Source: Pampus argenteus (taxonomy: Eukaryota > Chordata > Actinopteri > Scombriformes > Stromateidae). From it: a stretch of DNA of 64,000 nucleotides. Position numbers and translations under genes: made by a program. The DNA is taken from the NCBI GenBank assembly GCA_036937835.1, contig CM072871.1, forward strand, positions 2,967,001-3,031,000, in the 5' to 3' direction. The notes beneath the pieces were generated by a model, which did not search any database, was not told the origin of the DNA, and was given only the letters and a program-made list of their open reading frames with translations. Shown in pieces: positions 14,387 through 23,608 of the stretch. Position 1 is the stretch's first letter, and each line of letters begins with the position of its first letter.

Positions 14387-15509
14387 TGAATATCACAAAA
14401 AAAAACCTACACAAACTTGATTACTACTTGAGTCTTTTATGTGGACATTTGTTTTTCACATATTCTTTGTACTAACATCAGAAACGTGTTTAAAACCCAG
14501 TTGAACTTTGCTTTTTTTGCTGACCACCTTTTTCAGCTGGTTCCTGGTGTGATGGGCCTGAAAGGTGGTGATGTATAGGCGTAGTGAAGCTGCTGGAACA
14601 GATGGTCCTTCAGTACAGTAGTGGACCAGTGGGGCGGAGATCCACAGATTGCTCTTTGTTGCAACATTGACGTGGAACTTCCTAATCTAGTGTAACTGAT
14701 GACGGAGGAAAACTTCCTCAGCTGCTTTCTTCCCACCGGCTTATCTTTCTCTCCTTCCTTGAATCAATCACCTCAGAGCTGGGCCATTTGGTCATGCTAC
14801 ATAGCCGTAGCTATACCCCCCCCTGCGGTGTCTCCAACTGTACATTATACTGTCTGTGGTCTTTAAAACCTCTCTATACCTTCTCCACATGGTTTAAATC
14901 TATGTGGCGTCACACATGAGAGATTTGGTCAAATGGGAAGAAAGAGAACAGCAGGTGGAAGTTAAAGTTTTACAGTTAATATTAGTTTCACTTGTATCCT
15001 GCTGAACAATGAGGATGAAGGATAACCCATTGTCTGATCGGCTCTGCTGTAGTCGTCTTTTCTATTCATGCGCTAATTTGTACATCCCACTTACCTCTGG
15101 CTCTGGTTTTAGCAGGAACAGGAAGTGATCGACCTCCCGCTGCTTTCCCTGTGGGACACCGCTGACCACAGCACTCAGCACTAAGCAACATCACAAAGAC
15201 ATCATTACAAACAACATATGTGTGACTGATGGAGAGCAACTGCCTTTGCTCAAAAGAAACATCAACACGGACAACAGAGAGCATCTTTGAAGCATCATTG
15301 TAGTCATGTGACAGTTGCGGAGTCCCTCGGGGGCGAGCTGAAAATGCTCTTAAGTGAAAGGGATGAATGGGAGGAGGGTGATTGAATGCTGTCAGAGAAA
15401 GCAGTATGATCTAATGCTCTGTCAATTTATGGATCCGGCTTTAATGGAAAAGCTCGACTTTTTCTTTTTTTAAAGCTTCTTACAGTCAGAGGGACCGTCC
15501 AATAACAAC
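14387..15509. other. Non-coding, presumed intronic DNA
   Basis: No gene or repeat family recognised between the SINE remnant and the LTR element. It is the 5' flank of the LTR insertion. Confidence 0.5.
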
Positions 15510-15514
15510 CATAC
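15510..15514. repeat. 5' target-site duplication (catac)
   Basis: The five bases catac immediately precede the TG of the 5' LTR. The same five bases immediately follow the CA of the 3' LTR at 17753-17757. A perfect 5-bp duplication is what an LTR-retrotransposon integrase produces. Confidence 0.95.
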
Positions 15515-15580
15515 TGTGGAGGGGGCGTGGTGCATCAGCTGCGGGAGAGAGGTTTGGAGAGGGCGCGGGAGAGCAGCGCC

Positions 15581-15631
15581 AGGTGAGAGTGATTGCCACA
15601 CCGGTTCCCAGGTGGTTAATCACTCTCACCT
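15581..15631 (+). promoter_or_regulatory. LTR internal hairpin (14-bp perfect stem, 23-nt loop)
   Basis: The arm aggtgagagtgatt at 15581-15594 is exactly reverse-complementary to aatcactctcacct at 15618-15631. The same structure is in the 3' LTR at 17494-17507 and 17531-17544. The arms are perfect. The role is unknown: RNA structure, paired transcription-factor sites or a palindromic regulatory element are all possible. Confidence 0.85.
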
Positions 15632-15785
15632 CCCGATATAGTGGCGTGCTGGACAGAGGGAGAGAAGAGCATGACCGAGTGAAGCACGGCCACGGACGCA
15701 CGGGAAAAGACTCACGGAAAGACACACGGCAGACGGCAGCAAGAAGCCTGCGATCGGCTGCCGTGTGAATTATTTGTATGTATTA

Positions 15786-15791
15786 AATAAA
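15786..15791 (+). promoter_or_regulatory. Polyadenylation signal AATAAA in 5' LTR
   Basis: Canonical hexamer within the run attaaataaagcg. It lies in sense orientation relative to the macro-domain gene, so it could in principle cause premature polyadenylation of the host transcript. Confidence 0.7.
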
Positions 15792-15842
15792 GCGTCTAAT
15801 CTGTGCTGAGAGAACCCACGAGACGGAGAAACCGTCACATTT

Positions 15843-15860
15843 TGGCACCCAATGTGGCTC
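15843..15860 (+). other. Primer binding site, Lys-tRNA-like
   Basis: Three bases after the 5' LTR lies tggcacccaatgtggctc. It agrees at 14 of 18 positions with the sequence complementary to the 3' end of the tRNA-Lys1,2 class used by several retroelements (tggcgcccaacgtggggc, from memory). Position and the tgg start are typical of a minus-strand primer site. Assignment to Lys tRNA is tentative because of the four mismatches. Confidence 0.7.
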
Positions 15861-15872
15861 AGCACAGAGGTG

Positions 15873-17681
15873 ATGGCGGAGCCGCAGCAAGCGACGGCGC
15901 TGGCCCAGATGGTGGCGGAGGTCACCGCGGTGAGGCGGGACGAGGCCGTGCTCACCAGGGAACAGCTCGCGGCGCTACAGGAGCAGAGGGAGAGGCAGAC
16001 GCAGCTGCTGGAGGCGATGTTGGGCCGGGCGGGGACAACGTCGCCGGGTCCCTCGCTCTCCGGCATGGCCCTGCACAGGATGACTGGGAGCGATGATGCC
16101 CAGTCATACCTGGAGGCGTTCGAGGCAACGGCGTCGGCGTGCGGCTGGCCGGAGGCGGAGTGGGCCGTGCGGCTGCTCCCCCTGCTGTCGGGGGATGCCC
16201 AGACGGCGGCGCTCGGACTGCCGGGGCCCTCCCGGGATCGGTACTTGGACATCAAGGGAGCCATCCTGGATCGGATGGGCTCCTCGGCGGAGGACCACCG
16301 CCGCCGGTTTCGGGGAGCCAGGCTGGGGCCCGCTGATCGGCCGTTCATCTTCGCCCGGCAGCTGAAGGACGCAGCGACGCGATGGCTGCGACCGGGGGAC
16401 TCCGCTGGCGAGGAACGGCTGATGGGGCAGATCGTGGCGGAGCAGTTCTTGGAGGGGCTCCCTGCGGCGATGTCGGACTGGGTGCGCGGGCACCGCCCGG
16501 CGGACCTGGCCGCGGCCATCACCCTGGCGGAGGACCACCTGGTCACCGTCTCCAGAGCCCGGGCGCAGGAGGGTCAGCCATCCGCTCCCGCCTGCCCCGC
16601 GCCGGCGCCCCGGAGAAGACCTGCTCCCGTTCCCCAGAGACACACACCGGCTCGACCGACGCCCCCGCCCCGCACTAACATCCCTTCTTCTTCTCCTTCT
16701 CTCCCGCCACAGGGTCCTGCCGCTGGGGGCGCTGCTCCTAGCCCACGGAAGGTCCCTCGGGCGGCAGGACAGGAGTGCTGGAGGTGCAGGCGGCCCGGAC
16801 ACTTCCGCCGCGAGTGTCCAGTAAGGGAGGTCGGGCAGGTGATCCGGGTTGCCGGCCCTTCGGCGCCCTTCCCCGGTCCAGTAAGGACAAAAGGAAGGAG
16901 ACGGAGAAGAGGCCGGCGTCGCAACCTCAACAGGGAAACGGCAGAAGGAGGGACGCGCACCTGTCCCGAGCCTCCCTGCCCCCCGCCTCTCGCTCCCCTG
17001 CTGTCAACAGACGTCAAGGAGACAGGGAGGAAGAGAGGACCAGAGACTTGGCGAAAGGGAGGCCCTCGAGCAGCAGAGACCTGGAGGAAGGGAGGCGCTC
17101 GAGGACCAGACGTGACTCTTCCTCTTCCCTGTCTTCTTTACCTTCGAGACGGGAAAGGGAGGAGGGCGAGGAGGGTAAAGCAGGCCCTCTGTGGGGAACC
17201 CCCTCTCCGCACCCCTAACGTTTCTCTCCCTCTTGTATTACAGACTGATGCGTCGGGCGGAGGCGCCCATTCACCCTCTGCTCGGACCACCCTCCCCTCC
17301 CGAGATTCCACCGCAGGCCGGGGGAGCAGATGCCTGTGGACGACTTCCGCGCCCGCTCCCTGGGGGGAGGCGGGGGGGAGTAGGTTAGGCCGGATGGCTC
17401 CCCGGCCTAAATCGGGCGGTGGGGATATGTGGAGGGGGCGTGGTGCATCAGCTGCGGGAGAGAGGTTTGGAGAGGGCGCGGGAGAGCAGCGCCAGGTGAG
17501 AGTGATTGCCACACCGGTTCCCAGGTGGTTAATCACTCTCACCTCCCGATATAGTGGCGTGCTGGACAGAGGGAGAGAAGAGCATGACCGAGTGAAGCAC
17601 GGCCACGGACGCACGGGAAAAGACTCACGGAAAGACACACGGCAGACGGCAGCAAGAAGCCTGCGATCGGCTGCCGTGTGA
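15873..17681 (+). CDS. gag: Gag-like polyprotein with SCAN-like capsid and CCHC zinc knuckle
   Basis: A frame of 602 codons. The start is placed at ATGGCGGAG because the earlier in-frame ATG (15852) lies inside the primer binding site. Residues about 12-50 are Glu/Gln/Leu-rich and probably coiled-coil. Residues about 68-226 form the capsid; its C-terminal half (about 145-223, with WLRP, EQFLEGLP and WVRGHRP) closely resembles the vertebrate SCAN domain. A Pro/Ser-rich linker follows. The zinc knuckle is Cys302, Cys305, His310, Cys315. Just after it, CPVREVGQVIRV looks like the Gag-protease junction of Gmr1-like elements. The protease itself is missing and is replaced by Arg-rich low-complexity sequence with a 33-bp tandem repeat. 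The frame then enters an RNase H scrap and continues into the 3' LTR, so the last 100 or so residues are probably not native. Gag would assemble particles and bind the element RNA. Confidence 0.85.
   Translation: MAEPQQATALAQMVAEVTAVRRDEAVLTREQLAALQEQRERQTQLLEAMLGRAGTTSPGPSLSGMALHRMTGSDDAQSYLEAFEATASACGWPEAEWAVRLLPLLSGDAQTAALGLPGPSRDRYLDIKGAILDRMGSSAEDHRRRFRGARLGPADRPFIFARQLKDAATRWLRPGDSAGEERLMGQIVAEQFLEGLPAAMSDWVRGHRPADLAAAITLAEDHLVTVSRARAQEGQPSAPACPAPAPRRRPAPVPQRHTPARPTPPPRTNIPSSSPSLPPQGPAAGGAAPSPRKVPRAAGQECWRCRRPGHFRRECPVREVGQVIRVAGPSAPFPGPVRTKGRRRRRGRRRNLNRETAEGGTRTCPEPPCPPPLAPLLSTDVKETGRKRGPETWRKGGPRAAETWRKGGARGPDVTLPLPCLLYLRDGKGRRARRVKQALCGEPPLRTPNVSLPLVLQTDASGGGAHSPSARTTLPSRDSTAGRGSRCLWTTSAPAPWGEAGGSRLGRMAPRPKSGGGDMWRGRGASAAGERFGEGAGEQRQVRVIATPVPRWLITLTSRYSGVLDRGREEHDRVKHGHGRTGKDSRKDTRQTAARSLRSAAV
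17042..17107 (+). repeat. Tandem 33-bp repeat, two copies, in the gag 3' region
   Basis: Copies at 17042-17074 and 17075-17107 share the pattern agagac-tgg-g-aagggaggc-ctcgag. In the Gag frame they give two ETWRKGG-type basic units. The unit length is a multiple of three, so the frame is preserved. Confidence 0.85.
17232..17383 (+). pseudogene. Fragmented RNase H (3' end of pol), multiply deleted
   Basis: Two or three pieces of a Ty3/gypsy RNase H domain are joined by deletions. The first (17232-17255) reads LVLQTDAS in the Gag frame, the conserved start of RNase H with its catalytic Asp. The second (17267-17299), in another frame, reads PFTLCSDHPPL, matching the later RNase H segment with the conserved Asp-His. 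It runs into a third piece (about 17306-17356) with HRRPGEQMPVDDFRAR, resembling the HRPG...ADFLSR end of the domain, then a Gly run and a stop at 17381-17383. The stretches that should lie between are missing. There is no integrase after this point. Matches are to the family pattern from memory. Confidence 0.75.
17414..17427 (+). other. Polypurine-like tract before the 3' LTR
   Basis: The run gggcggtggggata directly abuts the 3' LTR. It is purine-rich but interrupted by c and t. Location is right for plus-strand DNA priming; quality is imperfect. Confidence 0.55.
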
Positions 17682-17752
17682 ATTATTTGTATGTATTAAA
17701 TAAAGCGTCTAATCTGTGCTGAGAGAACCCACGAGACGGAGAAACCGTCACA
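17428..17752 (+). repeat. 3' LTR (325 bp)
   Basis: Same length and, by direct reading, the same sequence as the 5' LTR. It contains AATAAA at 17699-17704, the likely 3' end signal of the element RNA. The Gag frame remains open into this LTR and stops at 17679-17681. Confidence 0.95.
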
Positions 17753-17757
17753 CATAC
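17753..17757. repeat. 3' target-site duplication (catac)
   Basis: Repeats exactly the five bases at 15510-15514 and marks the right edge of the insertion. Confidence 0.95.
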
Positions 17758-18907
17758 ATTTACGCATCAATTAAGTTTCACTTGTAATCGTTGTGTTGCT
17801 TAGTAAATAGAGTCTAACCTTCGAGTGAGTATCTCTGTGCCCTTTGCAGGTGGCTGTTTAAGATTTATGAATTCGCTCAAGAATCTCCTTCATCACGAGT
17901 AGATATTGAGTCTCAGGGCGCCGGTGGAATGAGTGGGGCTTTTGGGCTTCAGCTTGAGAGGGCTGTCATTTTGTAAATAATGTGTAGTAGCTGACACCTG
18001 GTGAAATATATTATTAAGCTTGTCATCAGTGACAAAGAATAGGGTGTTCGTTTTAACTGTTTTGCTGTCTATATTGACTATGCTATCTTTCTACAATAAA
18101 ATAAAAACAGTGCTGACGGTACTTTATGTCATATTATGATAACTTTGGAGCAGAAATGTGTAGCGTATTTCTATATGTGGATACATGAACTCGCTTTTAG
18201 CAAAAAAACACAAATGCTATTAAAACAATGAATATTTTGTCACAATCAATGAAGGTCTTTTTCTGGGATCACTCAGCGTATTGGAAATGTCAAATCCATC
18301 TTGGTGGCTTCTGTAATGAGTAGAGGGGTGCTGGCTTTCAGTCATTCATTTTGTTTTATTGACCATTGAATTCCATAAGGAAAATCACACACTGAGGTGT
18401 TAATGAAAACACGGGTGGACCTTGAATATATTGCCAGAGGTCCTTCCAGAGTCATATCCGTAGAGCATATTTGGACATGGCTGAGCTCAATCAAATCAAC
18501 AGCGATGTCATGCACCGACCATATAAAGTTGGTTTTGCACAGAAATAATGTGTCTTTTTCCTCTTGGGTTTGTGCTCTGGTGTAACCACTTCACTGTGGC
18601 TGAGCATCTGCTGGGACCTGAATGCTCAGCCCAAAATGTTAAGAGCCCGATTAAGTGGCCTTGCGGTATCTCTGCTATCTTAAAGGTCCCTGTAAGGAAA
18701 AAAGGGGGGAAAAAGGTATTCAGTATAGTTATTACCTGACAGTAATATCACTGTTTGAAGTAAAGTCAATGCAGCGGAAACTATGTCTTTGATGTCTCTA
18801 ATATATTTGTAGACTCGACCACTTATTTAACAAAGAAGCTTGATTATCAGCAATTCACATGTGGCCCTTTTCTCCACAGAAGCATGATTAAAGATAAATA
18901 TACTTAC

Positions 18908-19014
18908 CGGTAAGTGCTCCTTTGGCCAAGGACGTCTTTGGATCAGGGAGGTACACTCTTCTAAAGCTCACAGTTGGACCAGCATATGGTTCAGGCATGT
19001 GGAGAAAAGAAAAG
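18908..19014 (-). other. Possible minus-strand exon (weak)
   Basis: On the minus strand a 107-nt stretch lies between an acceptor-like site (ctctttcattgtgtgcacag) and a strong donor match (gtaagtat). Two of the three frames are closed. The open one contains MPEPYAGPTVSFRRVYLPD. I do not recognise the protein. The donor lies in a perfect 14-bp palindrome (acttaccggtaagt, 18902-18915), so the same signal also reads on the + strand and may be coincidence. It could be a cryptic or lineage-specific exon of a nested gene or lncRNA, or nothing. Confidence 0.15.
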
Positions 19015-21485
19015 CTGTGCACACAATGAAAGAGCCGGGTAATTCCATTTGCAATTGGACGTAACACTTTGCAACAAGATACATGAGCAGGGAGGGGATT
19101 GAGCGTATTCAGCAATAATCCTGGAGAGGGGGGGACGGTAAGAGGAATCAAGCTGTGCAATTAGAAGAAAGAAACAACACAGGATGCTTCACATCTGTGC
19201 ACAACAGCACAGTTATTTTTTTATTTATTTACTAACTCAATGTCACAGATCATGAAAGAAGACTTTGACCCCTTTGACTGAATCATTACCGTCTTCCTGC
19301 TGCATGCTAGAGACGTGATGTGATATGCTGCATGTTCAGCATGTTGACTGAATTCTGCTTCATTGAGTGCAAATCACGCGTTTTGTTTGGAGGAAGTTGT
19401 GTCTGCGTGTGTGTGTGTTTGCCGTTTTGCCTTTTACTGTGACCCTGTTTTCTGTAGCCTAGAAGCAATACCCAGCTTGTCCCTTAGATTTGATTTTGCC
19501 ACAAAGGAGTCCAGTCAAGAACCTGAGGCCTCGAGGGGCAGCAGGCAGCGAGGCCTAATGATGAGAGGAGGGGATTTGAGGCCGCCGGTATCAACCCTGC
19601 CCCCTCCTCACTATAACACATACATTTCTGTGTTGCTGCGGTGACAGTGGGAAGGCCCTGGAGTGTCAACCCAGTTGTCTCTGAAGTCTGGATGCTGTAT
19701 ACAGGTCAACATGGCGGCAGCAATCTCAGTCATGACTCTTCATCAAGCAAAGTTGAATCTGAACAGATTAAAATATAAATATTCATCGTTCACTTTATAC
19801 AGTAGACCAAAAAAAAGAACAATTCCGCCAATTTACAGTTTCATCATAATGTCTAATGTAAATTATTCCACTGTACACTACAAACAACATAGATCCAGCA
19901 TAGAGGAATGATCAGTATCCAATATTGACAGATTTGACCAGTTTTTATTAATCAGCTAATGATAATAAACACTACAAGCAACCAGCATTGTTTGTTTTTA
20001 ACAGAATAAAGGATCTTCATGTTATAAGTAGTCTGGCAGTGTTTCTGCTACCAGCTAATCAACAATATGCATAAAAGGGTAAAATACTGACACAAGGTAC
20101 TAAATAATAAATCTATAATAATGACCTGTAAATATTTGATGTGCTTTTTATAAAATTGTAAAATTTTATGGTCATTTTCGGGATGTTATTCTTTAAACCA
20201 TCAAAGTACACAACAGTTGATTTTGTTTTGCTAATCTTTTACTAATCAAAAGAAACGTGTGACCCATGCATGACTCACAAATATATCTGCAGGTTTGCGA
20301 GTAGCAGTCAGGTGTGAAACTGGCAGCATTTGTGATTTCTGGCTAAACATCATCATATGTTTAAATCTCATAATTAGGAATAAAAATTAAAAACAATCAA
20401 CAACAACATAGATTCTATGAATCTACCGTAAGCCCTTGTCTACTGTAGATTTACTTCACCAATAAACATAATTCATGTGTATAAAATGTATTTAGTCAGG
20501 TGATAGTAAAGCTGGCAGGCTGCAGACATATGGATATACTGTGATAATAAAACACACACACAGCAATATAAGTAATTCATATGTTAATCTTGTCTTGCAG
20601 AGCCAGAGCGTATTCATACTGCATATAATAGAACTGTATAGGCCATTTCACCAGCTCTCTCAGGGTTTACATATTACCTATGTGGCATATGTGGGCTGTA
20701 TGTGTAGGTTTCTTGTCTCTTGTCTATTCCAACTATATGAAATGTTTCAGCAGTTATCCTAATCGATAAATGAAGCTCTTCTTTTCCTCCGTGTTGAGTT
20801 TGTACTCTTCAACAGACTCGAAACAGGCTCGATTTCTTTGTTTCACATCACTGTCACTCGTTTTCCCTCAGGGCAGCTTGACAGCATCTTAGTGTCAAGA
20901 TTTCCAGGGTCCCTGGCTTTTAACCATCTTAGCTGACAATACCTCCGTTTCTTGACGGCTTAAATTCATCCGTTCCGTTACCATGTGACAACAGGCATTG
21001 TCTCCTGCCCACTCCTTCACTCTTCACTTTCCTTATCTTCTGTTGAACGCTTATGGCCCCTTCTGTAGTCCAAAAATCAAGTCATATTAATTGCATTTGA
21101 GTCATGTCAGAAAATGTTAAGTCACTTCCAGTTCCTAGTGTCATTTTTATCTAATTCTCTGAAACTGGAGAGAGTTCAAGTTTCTTCTGTCACCGAAGAA
21201 GGGACAAGGCGGGGATTTAGAGGATGGCAGGCGTGGAAGCATTATTATGATTAAAGCATTTACTCAAACTGTGCTGCCTATCTGTGGACTAGAGTCTTAT
21301 TATAGGCTTTGGCTGTTAGTATTGTGTTCGAAACAAACAGCCACTGCTGGTAATGTGTAATGGTGTGAAAATATTCTGCCGCTTCCTCTTTTCGCCTCAG
21401 CTTGGTTTCTGCTGCTAAAACTTTTCTGTCCATCATTAAAAAGCTTAGCGCCTCGCTTGCTTTCCCTCGTCCTGCATGTGTATAC

Positions 21486-21507
21486 ATATATATATATATA
21501 TATATAT
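21486..21507. repeat. (AT)11 microsatellite
   Basis: Perfect AT run of 22 bases. Confidence 0.95.
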
Positions 21508-23592
21508 TCATCGATGGTTCAGGAATAGTATTTTGAATATAGCCTACAAAATGTAATGCCATGTGGTGTCAATATTGCCATGCTGGTGCAGAGGATAGAG
21601 TGCGAGCTTCCCTGCAGATCCGCGTCTAATTGGCTTGCGCCGTAGTTTGCCGAGTCCTGTCCTGTGGCTGCTTCTTCGGTGCCCATTCACACCTTTCCCC
21701 AGCATCCCCGCAGCAGGTGGAGTGTGAAATCCATTTGTTTCGAAGCAGGAACTAAAGCGCTCTCTGGCCCGTGACAGACCATTTTGTCTTCTGCTTCAGA
21801 CAGTTCCTATTGAGCTAAACAGGTATAACTCAACGGTATAAGTCAAGCGGCTAATAGTGAGTCATTAGAGAAACTTCAGTCTGAACCCGAGCGAGTGTTT
21901 CTACCTCGATGCGAGGGCCACCCATTGTTCCCACATCGCTCTGGTGATAAGCAGACAATTAGTGGTTCGACTAAGCATCAGCAGGGGTCATGAATCATGT
22001 AGTAGCATCATGTCAACCTTGTACCTGGGCAGTACAAAATTAACCCCTTAAGAAGCCGCTGTAATAGCAGTGCTTCCATTGTGCGCTTTAGCTTTTTAGG
22101 AGCTTCACCGCTGGAAGTGACATAAATAGGTCTTTACCCAACAGTGAAGAAGGGGCACTTAAGCAGTGTTCTGTTCTTATGGCATGGTTAATGACTGACC
22201 TTTTGAAACTGTGTACAGGGATAGCCTTGAGAAATGAGTCTGCCATGCAGAACCACTGATAACCTGTAAGCTGACCTTGACTGCTGGTAAACACCAGGTT
22301 TGTTTGCAACTCTGTAATAGCCGCGAATGTTCCCAAAGACATTTAGGAGCGACATTCCTCTGAGGCTCCGTGTGAAGATTTAGTACCTCGTGCTGCTAAA
22401 GTCTACCTCCTGACTGAGGGATAGAACAGGCCTAATGAGAATGAGGAATTCAAAATGCTAAATCGCCACAGTTAGGGCACCACCTGTCTCGAGTGTGCCC
22501 TGGTAATTATCTTGCATCACTACTTTCTCATTTCTGCCCACCGAGATGACATTAGCATAGAGCAGGAATGGCTCTGCACTCACCAGATGAACCACTTGGC
22601 TGATTGCATGCCTGTCCTGACCCCGATGTCCAACACATAACCAGCGGAAAGCACTCCAGATCATAATGAAGCCATAGGATGTTTTCTGGCTTCTCACAAA
22701 TAAACAAAGGGCTCAAATGTTAGACTTTGTATAAATTAGCATTAATGACTTCATTATGTTTCTGGACACTGCTCTGTTTTCACAATCAGCACTTCATTAA
22801 GTGGTGCTGGACACTTAATTGAAGTTCCTGTTCGGTTTAAAAGGTAGTGAACACCTGGCCCCATTTAGAGCCGTCATAATGAATGGATGTTTATGAGCAC
22901 CAAAGTCTTTTACCTGAATTTAAAACATGTTTTGTAGTCCTCACATACATTTTCCTTGTGTTGACTTTAACATTGAATGTGTGCGGCTCTCATGTGTCTG
23001 TGTTGTTCTTCAGTGGGGTTTTTTCATCCTAACTTCTCTCTATGTAGCTTGAGGCTCAAAGAACTGACTGAGATTGCAGATTAGATTTTGATTCATCTTT
23101 GAAATAAAGAACAATTAGACTTGTTTAACTTGCAAGTTGGCTAAAAGTTGCAGCTCAAATATCATTACATACTGTGTATCTGGACATATATCGTGTTTGT
23201 CTTATACGGGTGTCTTTTCCCTGCTTTAGAACAGAAAGTGAATTACCATAAAGTAGATAGGTTTTGGGGGATTTGTCACTGAAGATATTTCATTGCAGAC
23301 TGCCTTGTTTCACAGCCTGCCAAGGCTGTTGGCATTAGCTGTCAACATTAGGAAGTTGTCAATCTCAAACCACTGCAAAACAAATCACCTTGTGACGGTG
23401 AGACTGTGGAGGAGTGAGGTGCAGATGAGACAGCTGATTACAGAAGGCAGCACCTCTGATCAGAATTTATAATTTGACAGGATTTATAAATAGCCGTAGT
23501 CGATAAGCAGCGGTGTAATACAGTGCACCATCATGTAGGGACAGAAAAAGAGACATTTATACATATGGGAAAATGGACCATGTATTATAATG

Positions 23593-23608
23593 ATATATAT
23601 ATATATAT
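23593..23608. repeat. (AT)8 microsatellite
   Basis: Perfect AT run of 16 bases. Confidence 0.95.

Larger units (their letters stand above)
15515..15839 (+). repeat. 5' LTR (325 bp)
   Basis: Begins tgtggagggg and ends accgtcaca. Reading both copies side by side, I find no difference from the LTR at 17428-17752. An AATAAA signal lies at 15786-15791, about 50 bases before the LTR end, and would serve for 3' end formation. No clear TATA box is visible; the RNA start site, and hence the U3/R/U5 borders, cannot be placed. The centre carries a 14-bp perfect inverted repeat (annotated separately). Confidence 0.95.
15515..17752 (+). mobile_element. Gmr1-like Ty3/gypsy LTR retrotransposon, non-autonomous, gag-retaining
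   Basis: A complete-ended LTR element of 2,238 bp: two 325-bp LTRs starting TG and ending CA, a 5-bp target-site duplication, a tRNA primer site 3 bases after the 5' LTR, an internal region of 1,588 bp, and a purine-rich tract before the 3' LTR. The internal region encodes Gag with a SCAN-like capsid domain and a zinc knuckle. Protease, integrase and reverse transcriptase are absent. Two separated scraps of RNase H survive next to the 3' LTR. RNase H as the last pol domain, with no integrase after it, fits the Gmr1-like lineage, whose pol order places integrase before reverse transcriptase. The LTRs read as identical, so the insertion is very recent, and mobilisation must have been in trans by an intact relative. 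The element is much more GC-rich than its surroundings. Confidence 0.95.

Noticed and set aside
15770..16546. Minus-strand open frame of 258 codons, and others opposite gag
   Set aside because: They are antisense shadows of the GC-rich gag frame, which has a clear domain structure on the + strand.
17221..17243. Splice-acceptor-like sequence (tctctccctcttgtattacag) inside the LTR element
   Set aside because: The bases are explained as the coding sequence of the RNase H start (LVLQTDAS); a subgenomic splice site is possible but unsupported.
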